A DNA stretch of 64,000 nt, taken from NCBI GenBank assembly GCA_902801155.1, contig CADCHG010000001.1, positions 62,001 to 126,000 of the forward strand, written 5' to 3'. A program made the translations under genes and the position numbers. Positions 15,952-24,683 of the stretch are shown one piece after another. This stretch comes from an uncultured Prevotellaceae bacterium (GTDB taxonomy: Bacteria > Bacteroidota > Bacteroidia > Bacteroidales > Bacteroidaceae). Each line of letters begins with the position of its first letter. Position 1 is the first letter of the stretch. Below the pieces are notes generated by a model. It was not told the DNA's origin. It worked only from the letters and a program-made list of their open reading frames with translations, and did no database searches.

Positions 15952-16857
15952 TTATTTTACTTCCGTATCAATATCAAAGCTACCGAAATTGTAGATCTTT
16001 GAACGCTTCAACTCCAAAGTCTTACTGCTATGACGCTGGAACACTACTTTACTATCTGCACCTTCAAATTTGATAGTATAACCGTTTATCTTACTAGGAA
16101 GCACAGCGATGTAGTAATCCACACTTTCTTCGTTTGCAGGAACCTGAAGCTTCACGGTATGCTTTTTCTCAGCACTAGAAGAAGCGAAGAAGTTTATCTT
16201 ATCACTATTATATGCTGGACGAACCTCAAAATTACCTGACAGTCTATTTGCCTGATTATCAGCAACAATTTCAACGAACTTCACCTTACCAGCCACATTA
16301 TTGCTGATGGTAACCTTTACAAGTGAAGGAATATTCTTAAAGTTGAAGATTCTTTCATCCTTGTCTGCACACGCAACCATCAACAAAGCATTCTTGTCAT
16401 AAGTACGACCACTTGATACATACTGATTGGTTGGCATCAAAGAAGTTATACTATATGATTCAGGAATGAATGTTGTTTGTGAAGCATGAGGATATAATGC
16501 GTAATAGTAATCCCATGGATCAAACCACAATGGCAACACTTCTCCATAGTTAGTAAAAGTGGCAGTCTTACCATCAATAGAAGATGGAGTTATACCGAAA
16601 GTAACAGCCTGTTCTGCATTATCGCAAAACACCAAGATCTGATCATTCTCATCCCAAGTTACATTGTTGTCACTTTCAAGTGTTGCACGTGTTACGTCTG
16701 TAGAATCGCCTAAGACAATATTTGCTTTGAACTCAATTTTTCTTGCAGTTGTCTTTGCTTCATTCTCTGCATCGAAATCATTGTCAGAAGAACAAGAAGC
16801 TAACATAACCAATGAAAATACAAGGGCTGTATTTGAAAGAAATTTAAATGTCTTCAT
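15952..16857 (-). CDS. Fimbrillin-like surface lipoprotein
   Basis: This 301-residue protein has a lipoprotein signal ending LASC (Cys22), followed by an acidic SSDNDFD stretch, and so is exported and probably surface-anchored. The mature part has the arrangement of Bacteroidota fimbrillin family (Mfa/FimA-type) proteins: VTRATLESDNNVTWDENDQI near residues 58-78, then beta-rich sequence to a C-terminal strand (KRSKIYNFGSFDID). These act as pilin-like or adhesive proteins. It is preceded by a 50-codon gene on the same predicted transcript. No mfa/fim accessory genes are nearby. Confidence 0.7.
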   Translation of the reverse strand: MKTFKFLSNTALVFSLVMLASCSSDNDFDAENEAKTTARKIEFKANIVLGDSTDVTRATLESDNNVTWDENDQILVFCDNAEQAVTFGITPSSIDGKTATFTNYGEVLPLWFDPWDYYYALYPHASQTTFIPESYSITSLMPTNQYVSSGRTYDKNALLMVACADKDERIFNFKNIPSLVKVTISNNVAGKVKFVEIVADNQANRLSGNFEVRPAYNSDKINFFASSSAEKKHTVKLQVPANEESVDYYIAVLPSKINGYTIKFEGADSKVVFQRHSSKTLELKRSKIYNFGSFDIDTEVK

Positions 16858-16890
16858 TTCGTCTTAATTAATTTTTGTTACCCAATTTGA

Positions 16891-17043
16891 TTAATCATAA
16901 AGATTGTCAGTATCAATGTACTCCTCCTCATACCTCTCAGTATTAATTGAAGAATTGTCCTCAAATGGTTTTGCAGAATTCTGCAAAATGCTACCAGACT
17001 TCAACTGGTGAAGTTTCATAACTGGTACTTCGTACTTTTTCAT
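16891..17043 (-). CDS. Small 50-residue acidic-tailed protein, unknown
   Basis: ATG at 17043-17041 opens a 51-codon frame. The product begins MKKYEVPVMKLHQLKSGSIL and ends in a strongly acidic tail (ERYEEEYIDTDNLYD). It lacks a signal peptide. It is 33 nt upstream of the fimbrillin-like gene and downstream of a full consensus promoter with a leader of about 195 nt, so the two genes are probably cotranscribed. Short proteins with an MKKYE-P start are common in Prevotella and Bacteroides; I do not know their function. A role as a precursor peptide or a regulator of the lipoprotein is only a guess. Confidence 0.6.
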   Translation of the reverse strand: MKKYEVPVMKLHQLKSGSILQNSAKPFEDNSSINTERYEEEYIDTDNLYD

Positions 17044-17245
17044 AATTTTTTTTATTTTAAAGTTTTACTTGTTATAAACAACATATATAAACTAACCATC
17101 AACTCCGTCCTTACTCTACTCTTATTACCGATTTGAATTAATATATCAAATACCGTCTCCTTTCAAACATCATAAAATAGATGTCATTCTGAATACTTTT
17201 GTAATATTCGTCATTCAATCAAGAGTTGTATCGAAAAATTTGATG

Positions 17246-17276
17246 CAAATATACACAAAAAATTTGAACGAACAAA
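17246..17276 (-). promoter_or_regulatory. Consensus promoter of the small-protein/fimbrillin operon
   Basis: On the minus strand, TTTG (17276-17273), 19 nt, and TATATTTG (17253-17246) followed by CATC. The transcript would begin near 17239, leaving a leader of about 195 nt that is A/T-rich and has no recognised riboswitch. The rest of the gap up to 17540 is A/T-rich with nothing recognisable. Confidence 0.8.
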
Positions 17277-17543
17277 AAAATTTGCAGATTTTCTTAGTTT
17301 TTTGAGCGTTTTTCCCATAAAAAACTGACAAATTAGTGTATTTTTTCCACTTTTTGTAATGATTTCATGTCATTTTCCCCTAAATAGCTAAATTATATTT
17401 TCTTATTTTCACCATTCAAAAATTCATCCGTATCTTCATTTCCTGTCAAACAAGTGTAACTGTCACACCAAATTTTAAACATATCACATACACCTGTCGT
17501 TTTTCACAACAAACAGCAAACTTTACGAATATCAAAAAGGAAA

Positions 17544-17575
17544 TCAGAAAAAAAGAGAGCCATAACAGGCTCCCT
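17544..17575 (-). terminator. Terminator after the PhzF gene
   Basis: GAGCC / GGCTC stem followed on the minus strand by TCTTTTTTT. It overlaps the end of the coding sequence by about two bases. Confidence 0.8.
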
Positions 17576-18455
17576 ACACGAAATAACGTCCTTGGATTTT
17601 TGTTGTAGCTTTACCTCCAAATAAAACCTTACCATTAAAAGTCTTGAGTTTCACAGCATTGAAGATACGGTCGTTTCCTCCTTGCTCTATGGTTATAGGC
17701 GTACCGTCCCACATTTTTTCAGAGAGAAGATAGTTGGCAAATGCGCTATTACCAGAACCTGTGGCAGGATCTTCAAGATAACCGAACCTCGGGGCAAAGA
17801 CACGAGTGTGGGCAAAATTAGAGGTATCAGCCACCTGAAATGAATATATAAGGATGATGTCAATGTCATTACCCTCACAAAAAGTCTTAAGCGAAGTTAC
17901 ATCAGGATAGACTGACACCTCGTCCTCAAAACAACTGACAGGCACAATGAGGGTTCTGAGTCCGGCATCAATAATCCTTATCGCCCTACCCTCTCGGTCA
18001 ATACTACCCTTGCGAAGGGTGAGAATACGCTCAATATCGTCTATTGGAATGTTCATGACATGCTCAATAGGCGAAGGAGCCTCAATATACACGGCATCCT
18101 CAGTATCTATCTCATTATAGACACTTATGACACCTTTCTTATTAGTCTCAACAGACAGGACCTTTGTATTCCTGAAAGAATCATCATCCTTGACAAACGA
18201 ATACATAGTGGCAATAGTACCGTGACCACAGAAATCCACCTCACACTCAGACGAATAATAGGTCAGCTTGCACGCAGCCGTTTCAGAATGCGAGCAGAAT
18301 ACAGTCTCCATTACAAAGCCCTTGTGCTCAGCGGCAATCTGAAGCATCTGTTCTGGAGAAAGACAACCTTCATCAACGAAAATACTTGCAGCAGGATTAC
18401 CAGTTGAAGCCCCGGAAGTGAAGGCATTACTCTTGATGTATCTGTATTGTTTCAT
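17574..18455 (-). CDS. PhzF family isomerase-like protein
   Basis: This 293-residue protein belongs to the PhzF/DapF-fold family, whose best-known member isomerises a dihydroanthranilate in phenazine synthesis. Visible signatures are GASTGNPAA near the N-terminus, EVDFCGHGT near residue 75, and EDPATGSGNSAFANYLL near 230. Most relatives outside phenazine producers have unknown substrates, and no phenazine genes occur here. It is the last gene of a minus-strand run with two acetyltransferases. Confidence 0.88.
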   Translation of the reverse strand: MKQYRYIKSNAFTSGASTGNPAASIFVDEGCLSPEQMLQIAAEHKGFVMETVFCSHSETAACKLTYYSSECEVDFCGHGTIATMYSFVKDDDSFRNTKVLSVETNKKGVISVYNEIDTEDAVYIEAPSPIEHVMNIPIDDIERILTLRKGSIDREGRAIRIIDAGLRTLIVPVSCFEDEVSVYPDVTSLKTFCEGNDIDIILIYSFQVADTSNFAHTRVFAPRFGYLEDPATGSGNSAFANYLLSEKMWDGTPITIEQGGNDRIFNAVKLKTFNGKVLFGGKATTKIQGRYFV

Positions 18456-18458
18456 ATT

Positions 18459-18980
18459 CTATATGTTTGTTTCAAGTTTGAAGATTTTGACCATATCCTT
18501 GTCACCTCCAACGAGATTGCTACATTGGTGGAGTTTGCCAGTATCCTTGAAACCGCATTTCTGCATCACACGACCAGAGGCATGATTCTTGGTAAAATAA
18601 TCCGCCCATATATCACAGAAATGCTTCTCGTTGATTAAGTAATTGAGTAAAAGGCGTAATGCCTCCGTGCAAATGCCTTGATTCCAATACGGCTTTGCCA
18701 CCCAATAGCCAACCTCACAGTCATTCTCCCCTATGGGGATATTGCTCACATCTTGCGTAAGATATCCGATACTGCCTATCGGCTCGTTAGTTTCCTTAAG
18801 CACTATTGCCCATGTGGCATCATTTCGGAAAAAAGTCCTGATAACCGTCAAACTATCCTCCACGGATTGATGAGGAGGCCACCCGGCACGTGTACCAATG
18901 TCGGGATCAGAGGCATATTTGAAAAGACTCTCAGCATCAGAGTCTTCCCAACGACGAAGTAATATTCTGTCTGTTTGCAT
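18459..18980 (-). CDS. GNAT acetyltransferase, RimJ/RimL type
   Basis: This 173-residue N-acetyltransferase transfers acetyl from acetyl-CoA to an amine. The start MQTDRILLRRWEDSDAESLF is typical of the RimJ/L group. The CoA-binding part is seen in EVGYWVAKPYWNQGICTEAL, where the usual QG-G signature is partly altered to QGICTE, as in this subfamily. I take ATG at 18980; a GTG at 18989 overlaps the previous stop and is less likely. It is packed against PhzF (3 nt) and the preceding GNAT. The substrate is unknown. Confidence 0.85.
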   Translation of the reverse strand: MQTDRILLRRWEDSDAESLFKYASDPDIGTRAGWPPHQSVEDSLTVIRTFFRNDATWAIVLKETNEPIGSIGYLTQDVSNIPIGENDCEVGYWVAKPYWNQGICTEALRLLLNYLINEKHFCDIWADYFTKNHASGRVMQKCGFKDTGKLHQCSNLVGGDKDMVKIFKLETNI

Positions 18981-18985
18981 AATAA

Positions 18986-19513
18986 TCACTTGAAATATTT
19001 TATATCAAGGAGTTTCTCCATCCAGATCATGTCGTACCACTCATCAAACTTATATCCACAACGATGGAAATGTGCCACACGCTTATATCCCATCTTTGCG
19101 TGGAAATCAGGACTTTGGTGCGTGAGATGAGAGTTCGGCGTTTCTATCCAAGCAATACAGGCATTAATATTGATAATGCCCCTGCTCTTCAGTTCTTCTT
19201 CAAGAGCCTCATAAAGCTTTCTGCCAATACCTTGACCATGAGCCTCGCGGGCAACGTAAATGCTCGTCTCAACACAATGACGATATGCACATCGAGGCTT
19301 GAAAGTACCGGCATATGTATAGCCAAGAATCTTCCCGTCCTTCTCAGCCACGAGATACGGATAATCGGCAAGGGTATTCTTTATTCTATTAGCGAACTCC
19401 TCCACGGATGGAACTGTATATTCAAACGTAATTGCTGTGTTCTCTACGTATGGCGCATAGATTGCGAGAAGTTTCTCTGCATCTGCCACAGTTGCTGTAC
19501 GGATTGTGATCAT
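18986..19513 (-). CDS. GNAT acetyltransferase, phosphinothricin-type
   Basis: A 175-residue GNAT of the Pat/bar-like group: ITIRTATVADAEKLLAIYAP at the start, TSIYVAREAHGQGIGRKLYE with the acetyl-CoA loop GQGIGR, then HAKMGYKRVAHFHRCGYKF. Relatives acetylate amino-acid analogues such as phosphinothricin or methionine sulfone; the native substrate is unknown. The ATG at 19513 directly follows the T-run of a terminator (19515-19562), so the mRNA must read through or start extremely close. An upstream in-frame start at 19543 would lie inside the terminator stem. Confidence 0.85.
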   Translation of the reverse strand: MITIRTATVADAEKLLAIYAPYVENTAITFEYTVPSVEEFANRIKNTLADYPYLVAEKDGKILGYTYAGTFKPRCAYRHCVETSIYVAREAHGQGIGRKLYEALEEELKSRGIININACIAWIETPNSHLTHQSPDFHAKMGYKRVAHFHRCGYKFDEWYDMIWMEKLLDIKYFK

Positions 19514-19514
19514 A

Positions 19515-19562
19515 AAAAAGCCCCCTTTCTGCCCTGCGGGCATCTTTCCCCGTAAGGGGCAA
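19515..19562 (-). terminator. Terminator ending at the GNAT start codon
   Basis: The minus-strand arms GCCCCTT and AAGGGGGC flank a smaller TGCCCGCAGGGCA hairpin and are followed by six T, then ATG of the GNAT gene. It ends the zinc-ribbon/DUF5131 transcript and may act as an attenuator for the downstream genes. Confidence 0.75.
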
Positions 19563-19617
19563 GAAGCTGGCGCAGAACGACAGGCATGTTAATTGTTAAT
19601 TATTAACTGTTAATTGA

Positions 19618-20421
19618 TTATTCGTGATAATCATCGGCTTTCCACTCGAATTTTATCTTTGAAGGCACCATATATTCGTCTATATGGTAGTCGATATTCG
19701 CCTTATGAGCCTGAGAGAGCTGAAAGCGACGGGGAATGCGATACATCTTGCCGTCCTTGAAGAAATAGGCACCAGTCTGGTGGAAACGGAAGGGAATATT
19801 ATGCGCAACACATTGTTCCCTAACAGATAGAATCCACTCATAATGGCAAGGACGGGCATATACACCCGACTCGCCACTTACCGCCACCTCTTCTATCGTC
19901 TCGTCAAGATAGGCGGAGATATCTATCGCTTCAATCATCGGCGCAACAATAATGCTCTTATGCTTTATGGGCAACGACTTGAAAATCGGGAGTCGATAAT
20001 CTGCCATCTGCTGATTCTCTACGGTACATCCCACGAGCACATTGTCATAACCTTCGCCCCAGTCTTCGGGAGCACATTCCATGAAACGGTCTATTCGCTT
20101 GGTGAAGAAATAGAACAACAGGTCTTTTCTAATCTTCATCATCTTCCAGCATTCAGCTCGCCACGGGTCAGCATCTTTCAATAGGAAATCAGAAGTGAAG
20201 CATGTGAAAACCAACTTACCGCTCTCTATCTTCCATGTCTTGTCACGCTTGCGTTTAAGGGGAAGATCAAAAGCGGCTGTCTTGCGGCACAGGCTGCTCG
20301 AAGTATCACTACCGTACATCTCATCCTGACGATATACATAGCAATACCTGCATCCCGGACTAATCTTCGTGCATCCGTGCCACGGATTCCAGTCGGCATA
20401 TACGCTCCAGTTCTCCGACAT
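19618..20421 (-). CDS. DUF5131 (phage Gp37/Gp68-like) protein
   Basis: This 267-residue protein has the family signature NPWHGCTKISPGCRYCY, with Cys17, Cys24 and Cys27 (C-x6-C-x2-C). The arrangement recalls radical-SAM cluster-binding loops, and the family has a TIM-barrel-like prediction. The biochemical role is unknown. Members occur in phages and, as here, in bacterial chromosomes. Its ATG overlaps the stop of the zinc-ribbon gene (TAATG), so the two proteins are made together. No phage genes are nearby. Confidence 0.8.
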   Translation of the reverse strand: MSENWSVYADWNPWHGCTKISPGCRYCYVYRQDEMYGSDTSSSLCRKTAAFDLPLKRKRDKTWKIESGKLVFTCFTSDFLLKDADPWRAECWKMMKIRKDLLFYFFTKRIDRFMECAPEDWGEGYDNVLVGCTVENQQMADYRLPIFKSLPIKHKSIIVAPMIEAIDISAYLDETIEEVAVSGESGVYARPCHYEWILSVREQCVAHNIPFRFHQTGAYFFKDGKMYRIPRRFQLSQAHKANIDYHIDEYMVPSKIKFEWKADDYHE

Positions 20422-21014
20422 TATCTGCGCTTAAGCATGACAATCTCTGCATCTGCCCCATCCTTGCCGTATTCAGACACAAGAATGTACTTCTCATCAC
20501 AGGCAATACCATAGCATCTGCCGTTGGAGTTCAGTTTCTCAACTTGAGTACCCCAATACGACTTGTCTTTATCGAGGACAAAGAAAGAATTGCCATTCAT
20601 CTTGTACTCAAGACTGATGAAAGAGCCCTGAAGCACGAAGAGATTGTCAATAACAGGCATATCTGGGATATTGAGAGCGTTCACCTCGTCAATGTATTTC
20701 TGCTTGAGAGGAGAATTGGCATGCGGAAGCTGATCAGTTGGCGTACTCCAACGCTTGAGGTTTGGATAATACTGACGGAGCATAGCCTTATACTCGTCCT
20801 GTGTGAGGTTCTGTCCACTATCCTTATTATATTGTTCAACGAACTGAGAACAGAAGTCTATCATCTCCTCCATAGTGAAGTCGCCCGTGAAGGCTCCATC
20901 CTTGAAGCAGTATATGCAATACTCCTCGCTCTTCGAACCATCGGCATTAGTGCCGAGGATTTCATCAGTCAGAGGCATTCCGCAGCTCTGGCAAAAGTGC
21001 ATTTCCTTGTCCAT
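20421..21014 (-). CDS. Zinc-ribbon protein of unknown function
   Basis: This 197-residue protein begins with a zinc ribbon of the putative zinc-ribbon family: HFCQSCGMPL (Cys8, Cys11) and EEYCIYCFKDG (Cys33, Cys36), then TMEEMIDFCSQF. The C-terminal half, after about residue 100, is beta-rich and unassigned (LEYKMNGNSFFVLDKDKSYW). It heads a two-gene operon with DUF5131, with a translational overlap. A role in nucleic-acid or stress metabolism is not demonstrable from the sequence. Confidence 0.75.
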   Translation of the reverse strand: MDKEMHFCQSCGMPLTDEILGTNADGSKSEEYCIYCFKDGAFTGDFTMEEMIDFCSQFVEQYNKDSGQNLTQDEYKAMLRQYYPNLKRWSTPTDQLPHANSPLKQKYIDEVNALNIPDMPVIDNLFVLQGSFISLEYKMNGNSFFVLDKDKSYWGTQVEKLNSNGRCYGIACDEKYILVSEYGKDGADAEIVMLKRR

Positions 21015-21051
21015 GTGATAATATTATTTGATTTGAATTGATTTGCAAGTG

Positions 21052-21083
21052 CAAAGATATAAAAAACGACAGATATATGCAAG
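21052..21083 (-). promoter_or_regulatory. Promoter of the zinc-ribbon/DUF5131 operon
   Basis: On the minus strand, CTTG (21083-21080), 20 nt, and TATCTTTG (21059-21052) followed by CACTTG. The predicted leader is about 30 nt. Confidence 0.65.
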
Positions 21084-21120
21084 AAAAAACACGATAATGA
21101 TTAAAAAGAACATTTTCCTT

Positions 21121-21252
21121 CGCTCTTCTTCCTATGATAATACCATTATAATACCATTATATTACCATAATAATACCATTATATTACCATTGCGAATGGT
21201 ATTTTAATGGTAATTTAATGGTATTTACATAGGAGTTACAACGGATTAAGAT
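21121..21252. repeat. 11-bp-periodic intergenic array 4
   Basis: Twelve exact 11-bp units: cgctcttcttc, ctatgataata, ccattataata, ccattatatta, ccataataata, ccattatatta, ccattgcgaat, ggtattttaat, ggtaatttaat, ggtatttacat, aggagttacaa, cggattaagat. The left half (ccatt) and right half (aatgg) are complementary, giving a large inverted structure. It lies between the divergent zinc-ribbon and CPBP genes. Confidence 0.9.
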
Positions 21253-21379
21253 ATTACTATCGAGGATTTGACTAAATAAGTCAAGAAAAACTGCATAACA
21301 ATAATATTGCTGTTTGTTTTTTTCGTGGTTTGAAGATTTTTTGTTACTTTCGTAACCCGGAAAAAACAGACATTAGAAA

Positions 21380-22168
21380 ATGAAATCGAACATTGGTAAA
21401 AACATGTTGATGCTATCGGGATTCGCTCTCTACTTTATCTGTATGGTAGGGATTTTCCCTTGTGCCGACGGACAAAAACATTCCTTTTATTACATTACTC
21501 GTCCTACATTCCTTGACGCTAACAATTTACACATGCTATGGACTTGGTTTGTTGCCTTCATCTTCATGATTGGCATCATGCTGCTGATGCATAAGCCAAA
21601 CAAAATCTGGGGAGAGTTAGGATTGGCAGACAGGAGATTCTTCCAAAGCATAGGCATCGGATTTCTTTTCACCTTACCTATGTTTATCATTAATGCCATT
21701 TGCGGAAAGCTGAACTTTACATGGGCTGCCATCGGGACAAGTTTTATGGCTGGTATTTGCGAAGAGATTTACTTTCGCGGATATCTATTCGGACAGCTAT
21801 TCCGCAACTGCCGCTGGGGATTTCTTTCCGCCTCGCTTATCACATCATTAATATTCGGACTCATGCACCTATATCAAGGGTATGACATCATATCAACTTT
21901 GCTTGCTGTTCTCGTAACAGGCTTAGGCGGAATACTATATAGCTGGATGTACGTGGAATGGAATTATCGCCTTTGGATTCCCATTTCCCTACACACATTT
22001 ATGGATGTAGCTTGGATGATATTACCTGTTGGCGAAGAAGGATATGGGGCTGCAGGTAATATTGCCACCAACGTGGGAAGAACTATAACCGTAGCTCTTG
22101 CAATTGGTGCTACCATCTATTTCAAGCGAAAAAGAGGCGAGAAATGCCTTGATTTTAAGAAGATATAA
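21380..22168 (+). CDS. CPBP family intramembrane metalloprotease
   Basis: A 262-residue multi-pass membrane protein of the CAAX-protease/bacteriocin-processing family. The three family motifs are visible: EEIYFRGYLFG near residues 127-137 (the EExxxR motif), FGLMHLYQG near 160 (FxxxH) and SLHTFMDVAW near 208. The metal-binding Glu and His residues are intact, so it is probably active. The substrate is unknown; relatives process prenylated or peptide substrates or confer bacteriocin self-protection. No bacteriocin gene was recognised nearby. It is monocistronic. Confidence 0.85.
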   Translation: MKSNIGKNMLMLSGFALYFICMVGIFPCADGQKHSFYYITRPTFLDANNLHMLWTWFVAFIFMIGIMLLMHKPNKIWGELGLADRRFFQSIGIGFLFTLPMFIINAICGKLNFTWAAIGTSFMAGICEEIYFRGYLFGQLFRNCRWGFLSASLITSLIFGLMHLYQGYDIISTLLAVLVTGLGGILYSWMYVEWNYRLWIPISLHTFMDVAWMILPVGEEGYGAAGNIATNVGRTITVALAIGATIYFKRKRGEKCLDFKKI

Positions 22169-22202
22169 AAAAAAAGCCCTCGAAGCATTACTGCAACGAG
22201 GG
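22167..22202 (-). terminator. Terminator after fucP
   Basis: The stem ccctcg / cgaggg is followed on the minus strand by a long T-run. It is shared with the convergent CPBP gene, whose stop lies just inside it. Confidence 0.8.
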
Positions 22203-22248
22203 ATAGAAATTCGATTTTCTAATAAACGGAATTTAGATTATAGTATTT

Positions 22249-23547
22249 CTATTCGATTCTTAATGCCGGTTTTATCGTTCTGAAACCATATACTGCTATG
22301 ATGCAGAAGCAGATGAATGGAAGGATGAACGAGAAATTGACAGAGGCCATACCGGCAACAGTTCCAAGGTCGATGATAGCTCCTTGCATAGGAGGCATCA
22401 AGGCACCACCTACAATTGCCATAACAAGGAAGGCAGCTCCAAGAGTTTTGTCTTTGTCAACTCCTTCAAGCGCGATACCATATATTGTAGGGAACATAAG
22501 GCTCATGAATGCCGATGTCGCAACAAGACAATAGAGGCCTCCCATACCGTCGATTAGAATTGTGCCAGCTGTAGTACACATAGCACAAATGGCAAATATC
22601 ATCAACAAACGACTGCCGTTGACATATTTCATAAGGAAGGTGCTGATAAATCTACTACACAGGAACATACTCATAGCCACGATATTATACTTCTGAGCTG
22701 TTGACTTGTCAATACCAAGACGGTCAGCATACTGAATTATGAAGGTCCAGCACATAATCTGTGCAGCCACATAGAACATCTGCGCAATAACGCCCTCACG
22801 ATAGCGTGGGTTGGCTGCAAGACGACGAAGTGAATCCATCGCCTTTGGCTCCTCGCTTTCCTCTTTCTTGTCTTTCTTCACAAAGAAAGCAATCACGACA
22901 AGAACAAATACAACAACACAGCCAAGCGCAACATAAGGATCGCGGATTACTGCAAGGTCGTGAAGACGGATTGCGTCTTTCGTTGCCTGATCGAGAGTAG
23001 AGAATCCAACGGCACGAACAGCCTCGGTATCACTTTCAAGAGAAGAGAGAATGACGTTACTTGCAATAAACATTCCGCAGAGAGAGCCCATTGGGTTGAA
23101 TGCCTGTGCGAGATTAAGACGACGAGTAGCATTCTCAGGAACACCAAGCGAAAGGATATAAGGATTTGCCGTTGTCTCAAGGAAAGCAAGTCCAAATGTA
23201 AGCACATACAGAGAGATACAGAAGAAACTGAACATCTGGTATTCGGCTGCCGGAATAAACATGAATGCGCCTATGGCATAAAGGGCAAGACCAACAAGAA
23301 TACCAGCCTTATAACTGTATTTCTTGATGAAGAGAGCAGCAGGAATAGCCATTGTGGCATAACCGCCATAAAAGGCAAACTGGACCATAGACGCCTTGGA
23401 TGCAGATAGTTCCATTATTGTCTGGAATGCCGCCACCATCGGGTTAGTAATATCGTTAGCGAATCCCCACAAAGAGAATAGTGAGGTGACGAGAATGAAC
23501 GTAACGAGATTTTTACGTTCAACGAGTTTAGCTTTTAGTTCGTTCAT
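22249..23547 (-). CDS. fucP: L-fucose:H+ symporter
   Basis: A 432-residue major-facilitator transporter with about 12 hydrophobic segments. It matches the FucP/GluP subgroup: SLWGFANDITNPMVAAFQ in the first segment, LETTANPYILSLG, and RLNLAQAFNPMGSLCG. FucP imports L-fucose with a proton and also accepts L-galactose in E. coli. It shares its strand with the AraC regulator 112 nt upstream and is divergent from the catabolic operon at 24736-27718. The gap between fucP and the regulator holds only low-complexity gattag and cacttttc repeats. Confidence 0.92.
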   Translation of the reverse strand: MNELKAKLVERKNLVTFILVTSLFSLWGFANDITNPMVAAFQTIMELSASKASMVQFAFYGGYATMAIPAALFIKKYSYKAGILVGLALYAIGAFMFIPAAEYQMFSFFCISLYVLTFGLAFLETTANPYILSLGVPENATRRLNLAQAFNPMGSLCGMFIASNVILSSLESDTEAVRAVGFSTLDQATKDAIRLHDLAVIRDPYVALGCVVVFVLVVIAFFVKKDKKEESEEPKAMDSLRRLAANPRYREGVIAQMFYVAAQIMCWTFIIQYADRLGIDKSTAQKYNIVAMSMFLCSRFISTFLMKYVNGSRLLMIFAICAMCTTAGTILIDGMGGLYCLVATSAFMSLMFPTIYGIALEGVDKDKTLGAAFLVMAIVGGALMPPMQGAIIDLGTVAGMASVNFSFILPFICFCIIAVYGFRTIKPALRIE

Positions 23548-23659
23548 TATTTTGTTTCGGTTGTTTTTTTGAAGTTTAGAGATTAGTGATTAGGGGGTTA
23601 GAGTTTAGGGATTAGAGTAACTTAAATTCTTCACTTTTCACTCTTCACTTTTCACTTAA

Positions 23660-24511
23660 TCACATCTGCCTGTCGCGATATTGCTGAGGAGTAACTCCTG
23701 TCTGTTTTCGAAACAGACGATTGAAGTATGAGGAATCATCATAACCTAAAGCATTTGCTATCGATTTGACAGACATTTCGGTAGTGACTATGAGAAGTTC
23801 CGCCTTCTCCATCTTCCTAAGAATGATGTATTGGTTAGGCGTCTCACCTGTTTCCTTACGGAACATTCGTGTGAAATGATCCTTTGACATACATGCCATA
23901 TCTGCCAATTTGCTTATCTCTATACGACTCCCAATATTATCCCTTATATATGAGATGGCCTCGCTGATACGGCTATCCTTGACATGTGACTTAGGAGTAG
24001 CCAATGAAATGAAGCGTGACAGCAACAGGAATACGATGCCTCTTGACTCCATTTTTTCTCCCAAAGGACGTATGAGATTGCTATGAAGGTTTTGGGACAA
24101 GGTCTGGTGATTATCGTATGTTGACGGATTAGACGCAGGCAAGGCACAATTAGGGAAGAGCTCGCACATACGCTTGAAAAGATGCAAGTCGGCAGGTGTG
24201 GCTGGAATCTCCACAGGGTACTGCCATTCATCAAGCATGGACGTTGCCGCTTCCTCATATATATGAAGATAATAGTGGGCAAAGACTCCCGTACATATAT
24301 TCGTATGCTTGGTGAAAGCCGGAATGAAATAGAGATGCTCGGGAGTAAGAGTATGGACAACTCCATCTATGTCTATCTTAGCCTCACCTTCTGTCACATA
24401 ATATAAACGCGCGAAAGGACTTCGTACGTTCTGCCAGTTCCAATCAGCATTGTGATATGCGTAACCGACATTCAGAGTGAAAATATGTAATTCATCTATG
24501 GAATTATGCAT
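23660..24511 (-). CDS. AraC-family regulator of the fucose-type cluster
   Basis: This 283-residue protein has an N-terminal cupin-like sensor domain (RLYYVTEGEAKIDIDGVVHT, LYFIPAFTKH) and a C-terminal double helix-turn-helix (ISKLADMACMSKDHFTRMF, SIANALGYDDSSYFNRLFRK, GVTPQQYRDR). It lies between fucP and the divergent dehydrogenase operon, so it is the likely sugar-responsive activator of both. The divergent gap (24512-24735) holds both promoters; a TTACTTTG box near 24547 may serve this gene. Confidence 0.9.
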   Translation of the reverse strand: MHNSIDELHIFTLNVGYAYHNADWNWQNVRSPFARLYYVTEGEAKIDIDGVVHTLTPEHLYFIPAFTKHTNICTGVFAHYYLHIYEEAATSMLDEWQYPVEIPATPADLHLFKRMCELFPNCALPASNPSTYDNHQTLSQNLHSNLIRPLGEKMESRGIVFLLLSRFISLATPKSHVKDSRISEAISYIRDNIGSRIEISKLADMACMSKDHFTRMFRKETGETPNQYIILRKMEKAELLIVTTEMSVKSIANALGYDDSSYFNRLFRKQTGVTPQQYRDRQM

Positions 24512-24683
24512 TGAGAAGATTTACCGTCTTAGCTATAATTGTTGATGCAAAGTAAATAAAAAAACGTGAATTATCCAAATTATTATCGGAAAAATGCTAC
24601 CATAAATTATATTTTATTACGTTCACATCGCTTTTATCCTATCTTTTGACGGAAAAATATATGGATATTATCGCAAATGTTCG

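Noticed and set aside
17044..17240. Riboswitch in the long leader of the small-protein operon
   Set aside because: The sequence is A/T-rich, and I see no conserved riboswitch core or convincing paired stems.
17574..18455. Phenazine biosynthesis locus
   Set aside because: Only a PhzF-family protein is present; none of the other phz genes occurs.
19618..20421. Prophage remnant suggested by the Gp37/Gp68 name
   Set aside because: Neighbours are ordinary chromosomal genes; no integrase, capsid, tail or att-like repeats are visible.
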